Part shown: piece by piece, positions 30,221-38,889 of the stretch | How positions within the stretch are numbered: the stretch's first letter is position 1 | Layout: every line of letters starts with the position of its first letter | Assembly: GCA_000961765.1 (NCBI GenBank) | Contig: LADT01000009.1 | Location: 1-64,000 of the forward strand | Direction of reading: 5' to 3' | DNA from: Clostridiaceae bacterium BRH_c20a | Lineage (GTDB): Bacteria; Bacillota; Peptococcia; Peptococcales; BICA1-8 | DNA: 64,000 bases | The notes under the pieces: generated by a model | Database searches by the model: none | What the model was told of the DNA's origin: nothing | What the model saw: only the letters and a program-made list of their open reading frames with translations | Made by a program: the position numbers and the translations under genes

Positions 30221-31816
30221 TCACTGGTCACTCTGAGCACTGGGCACGTTTTTTTTCTTCTTAAATCTCCTCATAAGAATCCCTACAGCCATTTCAGCTT
30301 CTTCCATCTTCATAAGAGTAACAATGACTATATAGACAGCTGCACCGGTACCTATACCTATGAGCACTTGCAATATTTGCATCAGTTTATTTTGCATATC
30401 AAAATTAATTTCAAATAGATAAGCAGCAAAATAGACGGCTATTCCCATAATAAGTGCCGCTGTCAATGTTTTAGCAAAAGATAGCAGCATTTGCCTGCCA
30501 TCTATATGACCAATTTTGTTGCGCAAATAAAAGAGCAATAAAACCATATTAGCCAAACCAGCTATCGAATAAGCCAAAGCAAGACCACCGTGACCAAGGG
30601 GTTTGATAAGCATAAAATTTAAAGCAATATTAATCAATATTGTTATTATTCCAACAGTTACAGGGGTTTTAGTATCCTGAAGAGCATAGAAGGCTCGATT
30701 AAGTACCTGCTGAGCCGAGTATCCGATAAGACCCAGGGAATAAAACAATAAAGCATAAGCGGTAGCTTGAGTATTAAGGGGAGTGAACTCCCCTTGTTGA
30801 AACATAGCTCGAACAACGGGTACCCGTAGAGCAATTAACCCTACTGCTGCCGGCAAAGTTATAAAAATAACCGTCCTAATCCCTAAAGACACAGTTTTTT
30901 TAAACTCCTTGTCCTCATTACGGGCAGCGTGGCCTGTTAACGTTGGAAAAACAGCTACCGCAACAGCAATAGCAAAAACCCCAATTGGCAGCTGCATTAT
31001 CCTCTGAGCTGCCCGAAGTGCCGAAATCATCCCATGAGGTAACGAGGATGCTAAAAACTGATTAACAAAAAGGTTAAAATGGGTAACAGATAAACCTATA
31101 AAAACAGGCACCATAAGAATAAAAATTTTTCGTACACCAGGATGCTTTAGGTTGATTAACGGCTTATAACGTAAACCAATTTTAACTAAAGCAGGAACCT
31201 GAACCAGGAAGTTAAGAGCAGCCCCTATGACCACGCCAATGGAGAAGCCCAGTATTCCCAACCGCTCAATCAATAATATACCCACAATTATTATACCTAA
31301 ATTATACAGAACCGAACCGAGAGCTGGAGCAAAAAAATGCTTGTATGAGTGCAGTATTCCCTGGGAAATGCCATTTAAGGCCATAAAAAAGCTTTGAGCA
31401 AACATAACCCTTGTTAAAAGCACTGTAAGGTTAAAGGCTTCATTAGTAAAGCCGGGAACCAATATCCTGACAAGTTGAGGCGTAAAAATTAAACCCAGAG
31501 TTATACCTAACAGCATAAGTAGCATTACAATATTAAATATTGTACTTGCAGCCTCCCAGCCTTCCTCCTCCTTATTGGTAGCAATGTATCCAGAGAACAC
31601 AGGGATAAAAGCGGAACTAAGAGCTCCACCAACTAAAAGATAGTATAAGAAATCAGGAATAGAAAAAGCAGCATTATAAGCATCAGTCCGGAAATCCTGT
31701 CCGAATTTCGTATAAATTACTACATCCCGAATATATCCAAATAAACGGGAAAGGGCCATAGCAACCATAATAGTCCCTGCGGCCCTGGCTACTCCTCCAG
31801 ATTTAATTTTTGTCAT
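30221..31816 (-). CDS. murJ: Lipid II flippase MurJ
   Basis: 531 residues with about 14 membrane helices over the entire length. The N-terminal signature MVAMALSRLFGYIRDVVIYTKFG with the conserved Arg residues, and the N-x-x-F/ALQDTKTPV element further on, define the MurJ/MviN family. It moves lipid II across the membrane for peptidoglycan synthesis. The ATG at 31816 is preferred to the GTG in the ribosome site. Last 10 residues are basic and polar. Confidence 0.92.
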   Translation of the reverse strand: MTKIKSGGVARAAGTIMVAMALSRLFGYIRDVVIYTKFGQDFRTDAYNAAFSIPDFLYYLLVGGALSSAFIPVFSGYIATNKEEEGWEAASTIFNIVMLLMLLGITLGLIFTPQLVRILVPGFTNEAFNLTVLLTRVMFAQSFFMALNGISQGILHSYKHFFAPALGSVLYNLGIIIVGILLIERLGILGFSIGVVIGAALNFLVQVPALVKIGLRYKPLINLKHPGVRKIFILMVPVFIGLSVTHFNLFVNQFLASSLPHGMISALRAAQRIMQLPIGVFAIAVAVAVFPTLTGHAARNEDKEFKKTVSLGIRTVIFITLPAAVGLIALRVPVVRAMFQQGEFTPLNTQATAYALLFYSLGLIGYSAQQVLNRAFYALQDTKTPVTVGIITILINIALNFMLIKPLGHGGLALAYSIAGLANMVLLLFYLRNKIGHIDGRQMLLSFAKTLTAALIMGIAVYFAAYLFEINFDMQNKLMQILQVLIGIGTGAAVYIVIVTLMKMEEAEMAVGILMRRFKKKKNVPSAQSDQ

Positions 31817-31831
31817 TTCTTTCACCTAGCT

Positions 31832-32197
31832 TTAATTAAAATCTTTACCTGCTTTTGATAAATCCTGCCGTAATTTTTCTATGCCTTGACCCCAATGCTG
31901 AAGCAGATAATCAGCCCGCGGCGCTAAGTTAAATTTTACAGTACCCCAGGAATTTTGTATAGAAGATTTAACAGAAGAATAGCTTTTTAGAACAGGCTCG
32001 ATTGAATATTGGTAACTATCCCCCAAAACATCTAGACAGATAATATTGCTTTCAAAAGAAGTGAGCATAAATGGAGGTTTTATATCCCAATTAGTAGCAA
32101 CCACTAGTTGATTTGCCGAAATATTAGTTCCTATAACTACCAGGCATAGCAAAAAGAACATAGAAAGAATAATCTTACAGTAATATTTCCAATCCAT
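31832..32197 (-). CDS. Hypothetical exported/anchored protein
   Basis: 121 residues. One hydrophobic N-terminal segment (about 7-27) followed by a soluble extracytoplasmic portion with several Trp and Tyr. No family recognised. It lies 15 bp upstream of murJ on the same strand, with an AGGAGGTAC ribosome site, and is very probably cotranscribed with it. A link with cell-wall assembly or sporulation is possible but is only suggested by position. Confidence 0.6.
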   Translation of the reverse strand: MDWKYYCKIILSMFFLLCLVVIGTNISANQLVVATNWDIKPPFMLTSFESNIICLDVLGDSYQYSIEPVLKSYSSVKSSIQNSWGTVKFNLAPRADYLLQHWGQGIEKLRQDLSKAGKDFN

Positions 32198-32396
32198 CTT
32201 AGTACCTCCTGTACCAAATTGCAGTGCAATTTGGCAAGGTTCCGCTTCGCTAGATTAAGGTTTCGCTTCACTTTGTTACGCTAGGTTAAGATTACATATT
32301 TATTTTGTCTAACCTCATTTGCATATTTCATATTTTTGCCATATGTGATTTAAGTTATTCTAACAAAAATATAATAATATCAAAAACAAGCTAAGG

Positions 32397-32586
32397 AGAC
32401 CTCTGAAAAATTCAAACAATATGGCAAATAACCAAGATTGTCATTGCTTATGAGAGCTACTGGTGGTTCTTGTGTCATCCTGAGGGAGGAACGATCGAAG
32501 GATCTGAGTATTTAAGCGGCTTTAAAGATTCTTCATTTCACTTCGTTTCATTCAGACACAAATCGAGGCTTTTTCAGTGCCTTTGA
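32397..32586. mobile_element. Second copy of the TGAAAAA-ended MITE-like element
   Basis: Left end GGAGACCTCTGAAAAA and right end CTTTTTCAGTGCCTTT are imperfect inverses. Internal blocks AATATGGCAAATA and TGTCATCCTGAGGGAGGAAC are shared with 4973-5204. It accounts for most of the 433-bp gap 32198-32630, together with a degenerate TTCGCTAGATTAAGG repeat at 32236-32290. Confidence 0.55.
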
Positions 32587-32630
32587 TTAGGATTAATAAG
32601 ATATGTAATATCATCCTTATTTTGTCTTTT

Positions 32631-33770
32631 TTACTGCGCCTTAATTACTTCTGCTATTACCTGGGCGAAAAGTGCTGCACTGTATTGAGCCTCTTCTAAA
32701 GTATTTAGGTCACTCCCCATCTCTAAAATAAGAGAGCCGGGGTGAAGATTCTGATTATATCTGCGGTTATCTAAAATTCTCAAATCTCTTAGTAACCCCG
32801 GATAAAGCTCATTAGCTCTCTTTTCTAATTTTTGAGCGAAAGCCAAATTCTGCCTCCATTTTTCATGTTCGGTACCTAAAACGATCATAATGGATGCTGC
32901 TTTTTTCCCGTTTATAGTTACTGTTGTTGTAGATTTTTCCTTGAATCCTGCATCTCTGTGGATATCAAAAACTGCCCGAATGGATTTGTTGGCTTTTAAT
33001 AAAGCTTGTGCTGTCTGCATGGAATTAATATATGACCTGGCCCAATCAGGATAATCATGGATAATTTCCGAACGAACTGTTTTTAATCCATATCTCTCCT
33101 GCAGACTTTCTTCAAGTACCTTAGCCACCTTAGCTACTCCAGCATTTTTTCCTTCCAGTTTACTTTTTCCATCTGTTGGCTGATAGGTTTCAGCATTATG
33201 GGTGGTATATAGGAGAACGACCGGGTCCTTTGTCAATTCTACCGGTTGGCCGGGGTCAATTTCAAAATGCCAGTCGTTAAGTCCTGGCGGTGTATCTAAA
33301 TAAAAGTCCTCTTCCCCGACTTCATTTGGAGGAAGTAATTCATCTCCGGCTTGAACAGCCAAAATATCCTCGCTTGCTAAGACTGCCATCTCAGATTTTA
33401 AAATCGTAGTGGGGTCACTACTATTTAAATCAGTAATATATGTTAATCCTAACAACAACAGCCTTTGAAGATTTAAGCTAATACCGCCTTTTGTCGGCAT
33501 GTAGACCAAAGGGCAACCTTCTCCTAATATTTCCCTCATTTTTAATTCTGAAATGTCTAAAAGATCTAATACTTTAGCCATTTCCAAGAGGATAGGTTTA
33601 GGTTTATAATTTAAATTATCCGTGTTAACAGATAATGTCCTTTCCCAATTTAAATTGTTAATTAACAACATGATTAAAATAAAAAGCAAGCCTGCACCCA
33701 GAAAAAAGTACAGCTTGGACCTTTTTTTTCCGTATCTATTTAAAGACAGTTTTTTCTTTTTTAGAAACAA
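32631..33770 (-). CDS. spoIIP: Stage II sporulation protein P
   Basis: 379 residues. SpoIIP is the cell-wall amidase/endopeptidase of the engulfment complex with SpoIID and SpoIIM. A basic N-terminus, a membrane anchor (about 22-42) and a C-terminal amidase domain with metal ligands in YTTHNAETY, the DIHRDAGF segment and the ILEMGSDLN region. TTG start after AGGGAGGGG. In spore formers it commonly lies between rpsT (or gpr) and lepA, matching its place here. Direct evidence that the organism sporulates. Confidence 0.93.
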   Translation of the reverse strand: MFLKKKKLSLNRYGKKRSKLYFFLGAGLLFILIMLLINNLNWERTLSVNTDNLNYKPKPILLEMAKVLDLLDISELKMREILGEGCPLVYMPTKGGISLNLQRLLLLGLTYITDLNSSDPTTILKSEMAVLASEDILAVQAGDELLPPNEVGEEDFYLDTPPGLNDWHFEIDPGQPVELTKDPVVLLYTTHNAETYQPTDGKSKLEGKNAGVAKVAKVLEESLQERYGLKTVRSEIIHDYPDWARSYINSMQTAQALLKANKSIRAVFDIHRDAGFKEKSTTTVTINGKKAASIMIVLGTEHEKWRQNLAFAQKLEKRANELYPGLLRDLRILDNRRYNQNLHPGSLILEMGSDLNTLEEAQYSAALFAQVIAEVIKAQ

Positions 33771-33853
33771 AAATAACCCCTCCCTGTCTGATACGCAACT
33801 ATAGTTGATATATATGTGTTAGAGGAAGGGGTTATGTATTGCTTTTTCTAATC

Positions 33854-34183
33854 TTATCTTAATTCCGTTGGAACAAAAGCATCAACTAAGCCTATGACTA
33901 AAGCTGCTAAAAGAGAGCCTATTAGAGACACGGAAAGCTGATTAGGAATAATAAACTGGGCAATATAAATTACAACTGCCGCTGATAAAAAACCAATAAT
34001 ACCCCTGCTTTTAGGAGATCTCTTCTCACCTAATAAACTTTCTGCTGCCCAGCCCAAAACAGCAATTATTACAGCTGCAAATAATGCACCCGAGAAACCA
34101 TTTACACTTATTCCAGGTAATACCCAGCTAACTACCAATAAGACCAAAGCAGATACAATAAACCTTACTATTGTGCCAATCAA
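33854..34183 (-). CDS. Phage-holin-4-type small membrane protein (YvlD-like)
   Basis: 109 residues, three to four membrane helices with the Gly-rich pattern of the Phage_holin_4_2 family, which is common as a chromosomal envelope protein outside phages. The TTG at 34183 has AAAGGAGG 8 nt upstream; an ATG-based longer reading starts ahead of the ribosome site and is rejected. Divergent from rpsT. Confidence 0.75.
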   Translation of the reverse strand: MIGTIVRFIVSALVLLVVSWVLPGISVNGFSGALFAAVIIAVLGWAAESLLGEKRSPKSRGIIGFLSAAVVIYIAQFIIPNQLSVSLIGSLLAALVIGLVDAFVPTELR

Positions 34184-34330
34184 AATGTTCACCTCCTTTA
34201 ATCCTTTAATCAGATACAATCTTTAAAACTTAGAGCATATAAGCTTTTATAGATTTATCAATAGTTTGTACCAAAGATTATATTAATATAATCTTTTTAT
34301 TTGCCATCCGCATAACTATCCGCTTAATAG

Positions 34331-34359
34331 TTGCATTTTAAAGAAGCGCATGGTACAAT
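34331..34359 (+). promoter_or_regulatory. Sigma-A promoter of rpsT
   Basis: TTGCAT (34331-34336), exactly 17 nt, TACAAT (34354-34359), about 65 bp upstream of the rpsT start. Confidence 0.7.
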
Positions 34360-34423
34360 GTAGTCTGTTGAAAAAATATGGAATTAGATAGATATGTTTA
34401 TATTTTTGAGGGAGGTGACATCC

Positions 34424-34690
34424 TTGGCTAATATTAAATCCGCATTAAAACGCGCAAAAAAAGCAACAGCGAGAGCTTTAAGAAACCGTTCAGCAAAGTC
34501 CACAGTTAAAACTTCTATCAAACGTTTAGAAGAAGCTGTGAAAGCTGTTAATGTTGATGATGCAAAATTACAGTTGCAAAAAACTATCAAAGTTATTGAT
34601 AAAGCTGCTTCTAAAGGTATTTTGCATAAAAATAACGCTGCTAACAAAAAATCCCGCTTAACAAAGCTGGTTAATAAGATAGCTGGTTAA
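34424..34690 (+). CDS. rpsT: Ribosomal protein S20
   Basis: 88 residues, Lys/Ala-rich and helical: LANIKSALKRAKKATARAL at the N-terminus and NNAANKKSRLTKLVNKIAG at the end. Primary 16S rRNA binder in the small subunit. TTG start at 34424 with GGAGGTGA 6 nt upstream; the upstream ATG lies ahead of the ribosome site. Plus-strand, own promoter and terminator. In many Firmicutes it lies next to holA; here about 10 kb separates them. Confidence 0.96.
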   Translation: MANIKSALKRAKKATARALRNRSAKSTVKTSIKRLEEAVKAVNVDDAKLQLQKTIKVIDKAASKGILHKNNAANKKSRLTKLVNKIAG

Positions 34691-34693
34691 TTA

Positions 34694-34718
34694 AAGTCGC
34701 CCTAAGGCGACTTTTTTG
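34694..34718 (+). terminator. Intrinsic terminator after rpsT
   Basis: AAGTCGCC CTAA GGCGACTT followed by T residues, just after the rpsT stop. Confidence 0.93.
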
Positions 34719-34724
34719 TTTCAA

Positions 34725-34901
34725 TTAATAGTGCCAAATATTAAATATTTTAAAAAAGGCAATTAAAATCCAAACCAATCCCAAAATTCTAAGAAGTGTA
34801 ATTGTTTCTTTTCTACATTTTTTATTAGGATTAAAAGTTTTAAATGTACCATGACCCCCACTGATTAATGTCTTGATCAGCAGGGAACTGCCAATACTCA
34901 T
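34725..34901 (-). CDS. Possible small membrane protein (58 residues)
   Basis: An open frame from the ATG at 34901 encodes 58 residues with a basic middle (FNPNKKCRKE) and a hydrophobic C-terminal helix (about 36-52, LLRILGLVWILIAFF). No clear ribosome site is seen, so it may be the remnant of a longer protein. It sits at the edge of the island next to rpsT. Low confidence. Confidence 0.3.
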   Translation of the reverse strand: MSIGSSLLIKTLISGGHGTFKTFNPNKKCRKETITLLRILGLVWILIAFFKIFNIWHY

Positions 34902-34951
34902 TATATACCAGTAAGATGTTCGTTATAAGCCATGGGTAGTCGGTGTTATAG

Positions 34952-35644
34952 CTATTTATATATAGTACCCGATGGGCTATTTACATATTTAATAATCCTC
35001 TCTATAGGTAAATTCATTTGTGCTTTGTAGAGCTTTAAAAAAAATGATCTATCTTTTATATAATTTTTATCTACATAATTAATTTGTATTTTATCAGTAT
35101 TATATTCATTATTTTGAAGATAATTTAAAATATTATCTACAAGCTCTATGAAACCTTTTTTGGTTTGAACGTAAGTTTCATCCTTATTTTGCAGTGTTAT
35201 ATATATAATATCCATTTTTTTTAAATTATTCATTCTAAAAATATTTATCTTTAATCTAGATAATAAGGTGCTTTCCTTAATTAATAATGCAGGAGAATGT
35301 TCTTTTATTATCCTTTTAATTTCTTCATCAAATAAATTATCTTTTATTTGATTATACCTACCATCCGATAAAGCGTTAACCTTCCAATAGTATTCGATAT
35401 TGGTATAAACGCTACCATTTTTATTTAAAATTTTTGTGTGATACTGAGAATTTACCCAATTATAATATATTTTATCTATACTTAATTCTTGCTTCGGATA
35501 TTGATTAGTTATATAACTATTAACTACATTTCTAACAAATAAACTACCAAATGGCAAGCCGAAAAACTCCAACAATAAAATTATTATGAATAAAAAAAAT
35601 AAAACAGTTATTAATGGTTTTAAAAACCTTTTAGAAGTTTTCAT
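34952..35644 (-). CDS. Hypothetical membrane-anchored protein, possibly YfjL-like
   Basis: 230 residues. One membrane anchor (about 10-30) with FFGLPFG after it, then an extracytoplasmic part rich in Asn, Lys and Tyr. The pattern FGLPxG...YITNQYPKQEL...YYNWVNSQYHTKI is reminiscent of YfjL/DUF3139-type small exported proteins; that is inference from memory of the family. ATG at 35644 with AGGAGG 6 nt upstream. The codon bias is strongly AT-rich compared with the housekeeping genes. Confidence 0.55.
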   Translation of the reverse strand: MKTSKRFLKPLITVLFFLFIIILLLEFFGLPFGSLFVRNVVNSYITNQYPKQELSIDKIYYNWVNSQYHTKILNKNGSVYTNIEYYWKVNALSDGRYNQIKDNLFDEEIKRIIKEHSPALLIKESTLLSRLKINIFRMNNLKKMDIIYITLQNKDETYVQTKKGFIELVDNILNYLQNNEYNTDKIQINYVDKNYIKDRSFFLKLYKAQMNLPIERIIKYVNSPSGTIYK

Positions 35645-35662
35645 ATTAGGCCTCCTAAACGC

Positions 35663-35721
35663 AACCGGGGGACGGTTCTTGTCTTGCTTAATATTAAGCA
35701 AGACAAGAACCGCCCCCGGTT
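35663..35721. repeat. 59-bp near-perfect palindrome (AACCGGGGGACGGTTCTTGT type)
   Basis: AACCGGGGGACGGTTCTTGT...AATATT...ACAAGAACCGCCCCCGGTT: two ~29-bp arms differ by one base. It resembles GGGGACGGTTCT palindromes dispersed in Clostridia. It overlaps the 3' end of the gene at 35694-36155 and ends 18 bp before the start of the next gene. Confidence 0.85.
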
Positions 35722-36155
35722 TTCCCAGTTTTCCCATAGACTGAAATTTCTAACTTTGGTATTTGATTAACATTTATTTTATTTCCATTAATTATAATAT
35801 TCTTAGCCTTTTTGTTATAGGTTGATATCAAAATTACTCTATCATTAAATTGAGCTTCTTTCCTACTAATCTCCATATTAATACTTTCTTTATCGCTGCC
35901 GGCGTTAAAGCTTTTAATTATACTCCCGCTGACATAAATATAGTACTCATCACTTTTCCTTGATTTTTCTATTTTGGTAATATGGATTTCTTCCTTACTT
36001 TCATTATGACCATTTACCCATTTTTTAATTTGTTCACTACATTCATTTACGGGAATCATTTTTAAGCTATAGTGGATACTTCTAGGTTGTAGCATAACTA
36101 GAGATAATAATATAAAACTTAAAATAACAAAAAAGGCCTTATAACTATACCTCAT
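35694..36155 (-). CDS. Hypothetical membrane-anchored protein with repeat-derived C-terminus
   Basis: 153 residues. One N-terminal membrane helix (about 7-25), then a lysine- and serine-rich extracytoplasmic region. No family recognised. The last eight codons (TGGGSCLA) and the stop are encoded by one arm of the 59-bp palindrome, so the original C-terminus may have been altered by insertion. ATG at 36155 follows GGGAGG. Probably an operon with the next gene downstream. Confidence 0.5.
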   Translation of the reverse strand: MRYSYKAFFVILSFILLSLVMLQPRSIHYSLKMIPVNECSEQIKKWVNGHNESKEEIHITKIEKSRKSDEYYIYVSGSIIKSFNAGSDKESINMEISRKEAQFNDRVILISTYNKKAKNIIINGNKINVNQIPKLEISVYGKTGKTGGGSCLA

Positions 36156-36248
36156 ATTTTTGCCTCCCACTTTAATTGCATATATACCCTTTTTAACCAA
36201 TAATTTGGCATTTTTCTTTCATTTACCTTAATTAAAGGGGTAGTAGAC

Positions 36249-36893
36249 TTGCAACTTCTTTTTTTACTATCGTCTTCTTCTAGTATTATAATTGTTTTTA
36301 TAACCCTAATGCTATTAACTATACTTTATTACATGGAATACTCTGTACCTAACAATACAAAAAGTATAGAAAACTATCTCGAGAAATATGTTGAAGGGGA
36401 AAATGTTAAGCTGCTTGACATGAAGAAAATTGATAACTACTATCCGATTCTTTTTAAATTCAATAAAAATACTCTCGCGGAAGCTACATTAGAAAAAGGT
36501 ATTAACGGAAGACTTAAGATAGCTGGTACTCATTATGCAGAAGAAGATAAAATCACTTCAACTGGATTTGGCACTAATAAAGCTCAATATCAAGTAATTT
36601 TAGGTAAAAACCCCGGCAATATAAAAACGGTAATTTTAACCGATGGCATAAATGTTTATCCTCCAAAATATAAAACTACTATAGATAATTATTTATTTTA
36701 TATACATGAGATTCCTGTTAACAATAATCATCTAAAGTCAATTTTCATAGATCTAAATGGCAATCAAATTTCAAAACCTGAAATAAGTAGGACAGGTCGT
36801 TCAAGCTCCATCGCTAATGAAGAATTTATTCTTCATTTTTTTATATTAATTTCAGCTATGTTAATCTTATTAAAAGTAAATTTAAAGAGGTAG
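36249..36893 (+). CDS. Hypothetical two-helix membrane protein
   Basis: 214 residues on the plus strand, unlike its neighbours. A membrane helix at each end (about 8-28 and 193-210) encloses an extracytoplasmic domain of mixed composition with several Tyr and Asn. No family recognised. TTG start with AAAGGGG 8 nt upstream. It is convergent with the ABC transporter operon and divergent from the 153-residue gene. Confidence 0.55.
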   Translation: MQLLFLLSSSSSIIIVFITLMLLTILYYMEYSVPNNTKSIENYLEKYVEGENVKLLDMKKIDNYYPILFKFNKNTLAEATLEKGINGRLKIAGTHYAEEDKITSTGFGTNKAQYQVILGKNPGNIKTVILTDGINVYPPKYKTTIDNYLFYIHEIPVNNNHLKSIFIDLNGNQISKPEISRTGRSSSIANEEFILHFFILISAMLILLKVNLKR

Positions 36894-36920
36894 TAGGCCT
36901 AAGGATGAGAAATACCTGGA

Positions 36921-37592
36921 CTAGATCTTCTCATTTTCAATAATCCCACCATTATTTAACTCGATTACCCTATGGCAATTGTCAGCTATTTCATAATCAT
37001 GGGTTACTATTATTGTGGTAGTACTTTTATGGATATCTTTAAAAATATTCATTACATTTCTTTTATTTTCACTATCTAATGATCCGGTAGGCTCATCCGC
37101 TAATATTAGGCGAGGTTTGTTAATTATGGCTCTTGCTATTGCTACGCGCTGACACTCTCCCCCGGAAAGCTGTGTAGGATAATTGGATAATTGGTCTTTT
37201 ATATTTAGATAGCTGGCGATTTCCAGGACATAATTTTCAAGTTGAGCTTTGCTTTTTAGGCTGTATTTTAACGGAAGTGCGATATTATCGTAGACTGTCA
37301 TATCTTCGATAAGGGCATGATTCTGAACGATGAAACCAATATTATTTCTTCTAAAGTGAGCTAGCTTATTTGCTTTAAACTCAATCAACGTATTATCAAA
37401 ATAGTAGTGACCGCTATTTGGCTTATCAATTCCACCCAAAATGTTTAGTAATGTAGATTTACCAGCCCCGCTAGGACCTATGATTGCTACTAGCTCACCT
37501 TTTTTTATAAATAAGTCGATTTCTTTTAAAGCATACTTTTTATTTCCCCCAAAATTATGATATATTTTTGTTATTTTATCCAACTGTATCAA
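36921..37592 (-). CDS. ABC transporter ATP-binding protein (MacB/LolD type)
   Basis: 223 residues. Walker A GPSGAGKST at 39-47, signature LSGGECQRVAIARA, Walker B LILADEPTGSLD, H-loop VTHD. The QRVAIARA/LDSENKR pattern belongs to the MacB/LolD/FtsE group, which powers FtsX-like permeases in peptide export or bacitracin-type resistance. TTG start after GGAGGCG. It closes an operon begun by the secreted peptide and two membrane proteins upstream. Confidence 0.9.
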   Translation of the reverse strand: MIQLDKITKIYHNFGGNKKYALKEIDLFIKKGELVAIIGPSGAGKSTLLNILGGIDKPNSGHYYFDNTLIEFKANKLAHFRRNNIGFIVQNHALIEDMTVYDNIALPLKYSLKSKAQLENYVLEIASYLNIKDQLSNYPTQLSGGECQRVAIARAIINKPRLILADEPTGSLDSENKRNVMNIFKDIHKSTTTIIVTHDYEIADNCHRVIELNNGGIIENEKI

Positions 37593-37595
37593 ATT

Positions 37596-38876
37596 TTAGC
37601 GCCTCCTTAATGCGTTACCTAGGTGGTAATTATTCACAAGCAGGTTAAGAGTAAATATTGCTGCTATAAGGCTAAAAAATATAATAGTAAAACCCATGGC
37701 CATGTTTTCAGAAGATATGTAAAAGAAATCCCTTCCAATAATTAATAAAGCCATAATTAGACTAATTAAATAACAGAATATAACATATGAATACATTTTA
37801 ACCTTTATTATACTTAAAGAAGCACCACAGATTAAATTGATGCTTATTTTTTTAGCCTCTCGATGAAACTTTTGCATTAAAACAAGGATTAATGTAAAGA
37901 TCGCAAGTAACAATAAGAAGATACTAATGATAAAAACAATCTTTTTAGTAAGCAAAGCCGTAACTCCTTGATTTACCATGCTGACATCCTTTTTATTAGT
38001 TCCCACAGTATATTTCAGATCATAAGTGTTGGCAATACTATGAACAATTGCATAATAGTCCAGGCCTTCATCTATTAAATAACCTGAATTTTTCTGGTCA
38101 TATAGTATCTTTTGGAAAAACTCTTCTTCCGGGTCTTGGGGATCATATTGACAGTTTAATGAAGGCAGAATAATATAATTGTCCAAATAAAGTATGCTGC
38201 CATTGATGGGAATAGATGCGGTTTTGTCAAAAAAACCACTAACCTCCAAATTGATTATTTTAGTCAGATATTCTATCTGTATTAAATCACCTATTTCGTA
38301 AACTGTTGAATAATTACTGCCTAAAATACATGGTATTGTAGTTTTATCTGGTTGGTAATTATAAGCATCATCACTAAAATCTTCCCCAGCAGCTAGAATA
38401 TTTTTTAAAAAAAGATTGTAAGCTTTACTGTCAACCTGAATTGCATATAAAGGCGTTATGTAGACTTGTCCAGCAGGTGTTTTAATCAATCGATTCTTCA
38501 TTGTTGGATCCATGTCATAAGCAACGACAAAGTTATTCTTTCCATTATAATAACCCCAATAGGCAACATGCTGTTTAGTTATTTCAAAAAAATTCAGACC
38601 ATCTGTTGTCTGTAAGTCATGATTAAACTGCTTAAGCCGGGTGAGAAATCCTTCCTTTTTCAAGGCCTCGGTAAAACTACTCCCTTTAGAATCATATGTA
38701 TCGGATATTTTTATATATTGATTATCAACATAGGTATGGTAATATTTTTTAGATTTTTCCTCTATAGTATCATTTATTAAAAAAGAATTTAAGATTAAGG
38801 TTATCACAAGAGTTAATAAGGTAATAATAGCAATTGAACCGACTAACAGTTTTTTATCTTTTAAAGCAAAGGACAT
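37596..38876 (-). CDS. FtsX-like permease of the peptide-linked ABC transporter
   Basis: 426 residues. An N-terminal membrane helix (about 9-32) is followed by a large extracytoplasmic domain (about 35-305) and three C-terminal helices, the MacB/FtsX topology. A short gap of 3 bp separates it from the ATPase gene. In lactococcin-972-type loci a long integral membrane protein has this role; here two proteins seem to share it. Substrate not determined. Confidence 0.75.
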   Translation of the reverse strand: MSFALKDKKLLVGSIAIITLLTLVITLILNSFLINDTIEEKSKKYYHTYVDNQYIKISDTYDSKGSSFTEALKKEGFLTRLKQFNHDLQTTDGLNFFEITKQHVAYWGYYNGKNNFVVAYDMDPTMKNRLIKTPAGQVYITPLYAIQVDSKAYNLFLKNILAAGEDFSDDAYNYQPDKTTIPCILGSNYSTVYEIGDLIQIEYLTKIINLEVSGFFDKTASIPINGSILYLDNYIILPSLNCQYDPQDPEEEFFQKILYDQKNSGYLIDEGLDYYAIVHSIANTYDLKYTVGTNKKDVSMVNQGVTALLTKKIVFIISIFLLLLAIFTLILVLMQKFHREAKKISINLICGASLSIIKVKMYSYVIFCYLISLIMALLIIGRDFFYISSENMAMGFTIIFFSLIAAIFTLNLLVNNYHLGNALRRR

Positions 38877-38889
38877 TCTTTATCTCCCC

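Noticed and set aside
33854-34183. Evidence of a prophage from the holin-family protein
   Set aside because: No other phage gene is nearby, and this holin-like family is common as an ordinary chromosomal membrane protein.
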